From positions 1 through 9,051 of the forward strand of contig CAMPCT010000071.1 in NCBI GenBank assembly GCA_946647055.1: a stretch of DNA of 9,051 bases, read 5' to 3'. The stretch comes from an uncultured Atopobium sp. GTDB taxonomy: Bacteria; Actinomycetota; Coriobacteriia; Coriobacteriales; Atopobiaceae. Under the pieces are notes generated by a model. It saw only the letters and a program-made list of their open reading frames with translations, did no database searches and was not told where the DNA came from. The stretch's first letter is position 1; each line of letters opens with the position of its first letter. The translations under genes and the position numbers were made by a program. Below are positions 8,987 through 9,051 of this stretch, in pieces.

Positions 8987-8996
8987 CGAGAGTTTG

Positions 8997-9051
8997 TGGT
9001 GGGCGATGCTGGATTTGAACCAGCGACCCCATCCGTGTGAAGGATGTGCTC
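8997..9051 (-). tRNA. tRNA-Val(CAC), 3' portion; 5' end lies beyond the window
   Basis: Read on the minus strand, the sequence folds as the 3' two thirds of a tRNA. It shows the 3' half of the D stem (GAGC), an anticodon stem CATCC/GGATG (9042-9046 with 9030-9034) around the 7-nt loop TTCACAC, a 5-nt variable loop, and a T stem GCTGG/CCAGC around TTCAAAT (9008-9024). The acceptor 3' strand is ATCGCCC, with discriminator A and an encoded CCA (8997-8999). The anticodon is CAC (9037-9039), which decodes GUG valine. The 5' acceptor strand, expected to be GGGCGAT, and most of the D arm are outside the window. An intrinsic terminator follows 10 nt downstream. Confidence 0.95.

Overview
The window is a high-GC bacterial segment carrying one densely packed, single-direction gene cluster on the minus strand. 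Protein content and synteny (scpA-scpB-rluB-cmk, a CMK-PlsC fusion, then ispH and a DUF512 radical-SAM gene) point to an actinobacterium. A member of the Coriobacteriia (Olsenella/Atopobium/Collinsella-like) is most likely, but this is inferred from gene content and GC, not from a marker gene.

Layout in the direction of transcription, from high to low coordinates. The 3' part of a tRNA-Val(CAC) gene enters at the right edge (8997-9051) and is followed at once by a strong intrinsic terminator (8956-8986). Eight genes then run without a real gap: a two-cassette ABC-F ATPase (6832-8922), an M50 site-2-protease-type membrane protein (6159-6839), scpA (5357-6157), scpB (4659-5354), rluB (3872-4666), a fused cytidylate kinase/PlsC acyltransferase (2298-3881), ispH (1459-2295) and a PDZ-radical SAM-DUF512 protein (36-1457). 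Every junction is between a 10-nt overlap and a 2-nt gap, so translational coupling is likely and no internal promoter fits between genes. Only 35 bp lie beyond the last stop codon, and no further gene start is seen there.

The genes serve core growth functions: ribosome-associated ATPase activity, membrane proteolysis, chromosome condensation (kleisin ScpA and its partner ScpB), 23S rRNA pseudouridylation, CDP/phosphatidic acid supply for phospholipids, isoprenoid precursor synthesis, and one radical-SAM enzyme of unknown role. This is a housekeeping region, and I see no defence system, CRISPR array or phage genes.

Three things stand out. (1) A long near-perfect inverted repeat (7213-7293) lies in frame inside the ABC-F gene, in a linker with codon use unlike the rest of the gene; a second, smaller inverted repeat (7145-7195) follows. 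Together they look like palindromic-element insertions tolerated in a protein linker. (2) A REP-like palindrome (27-55) covers the stop codon and last codons of the DUF512 gene. (3) The CMK-PlsC fusion has a Pro/Ala-rich linker and a possible internal ribosome-binding site that could also yield free PlsC.
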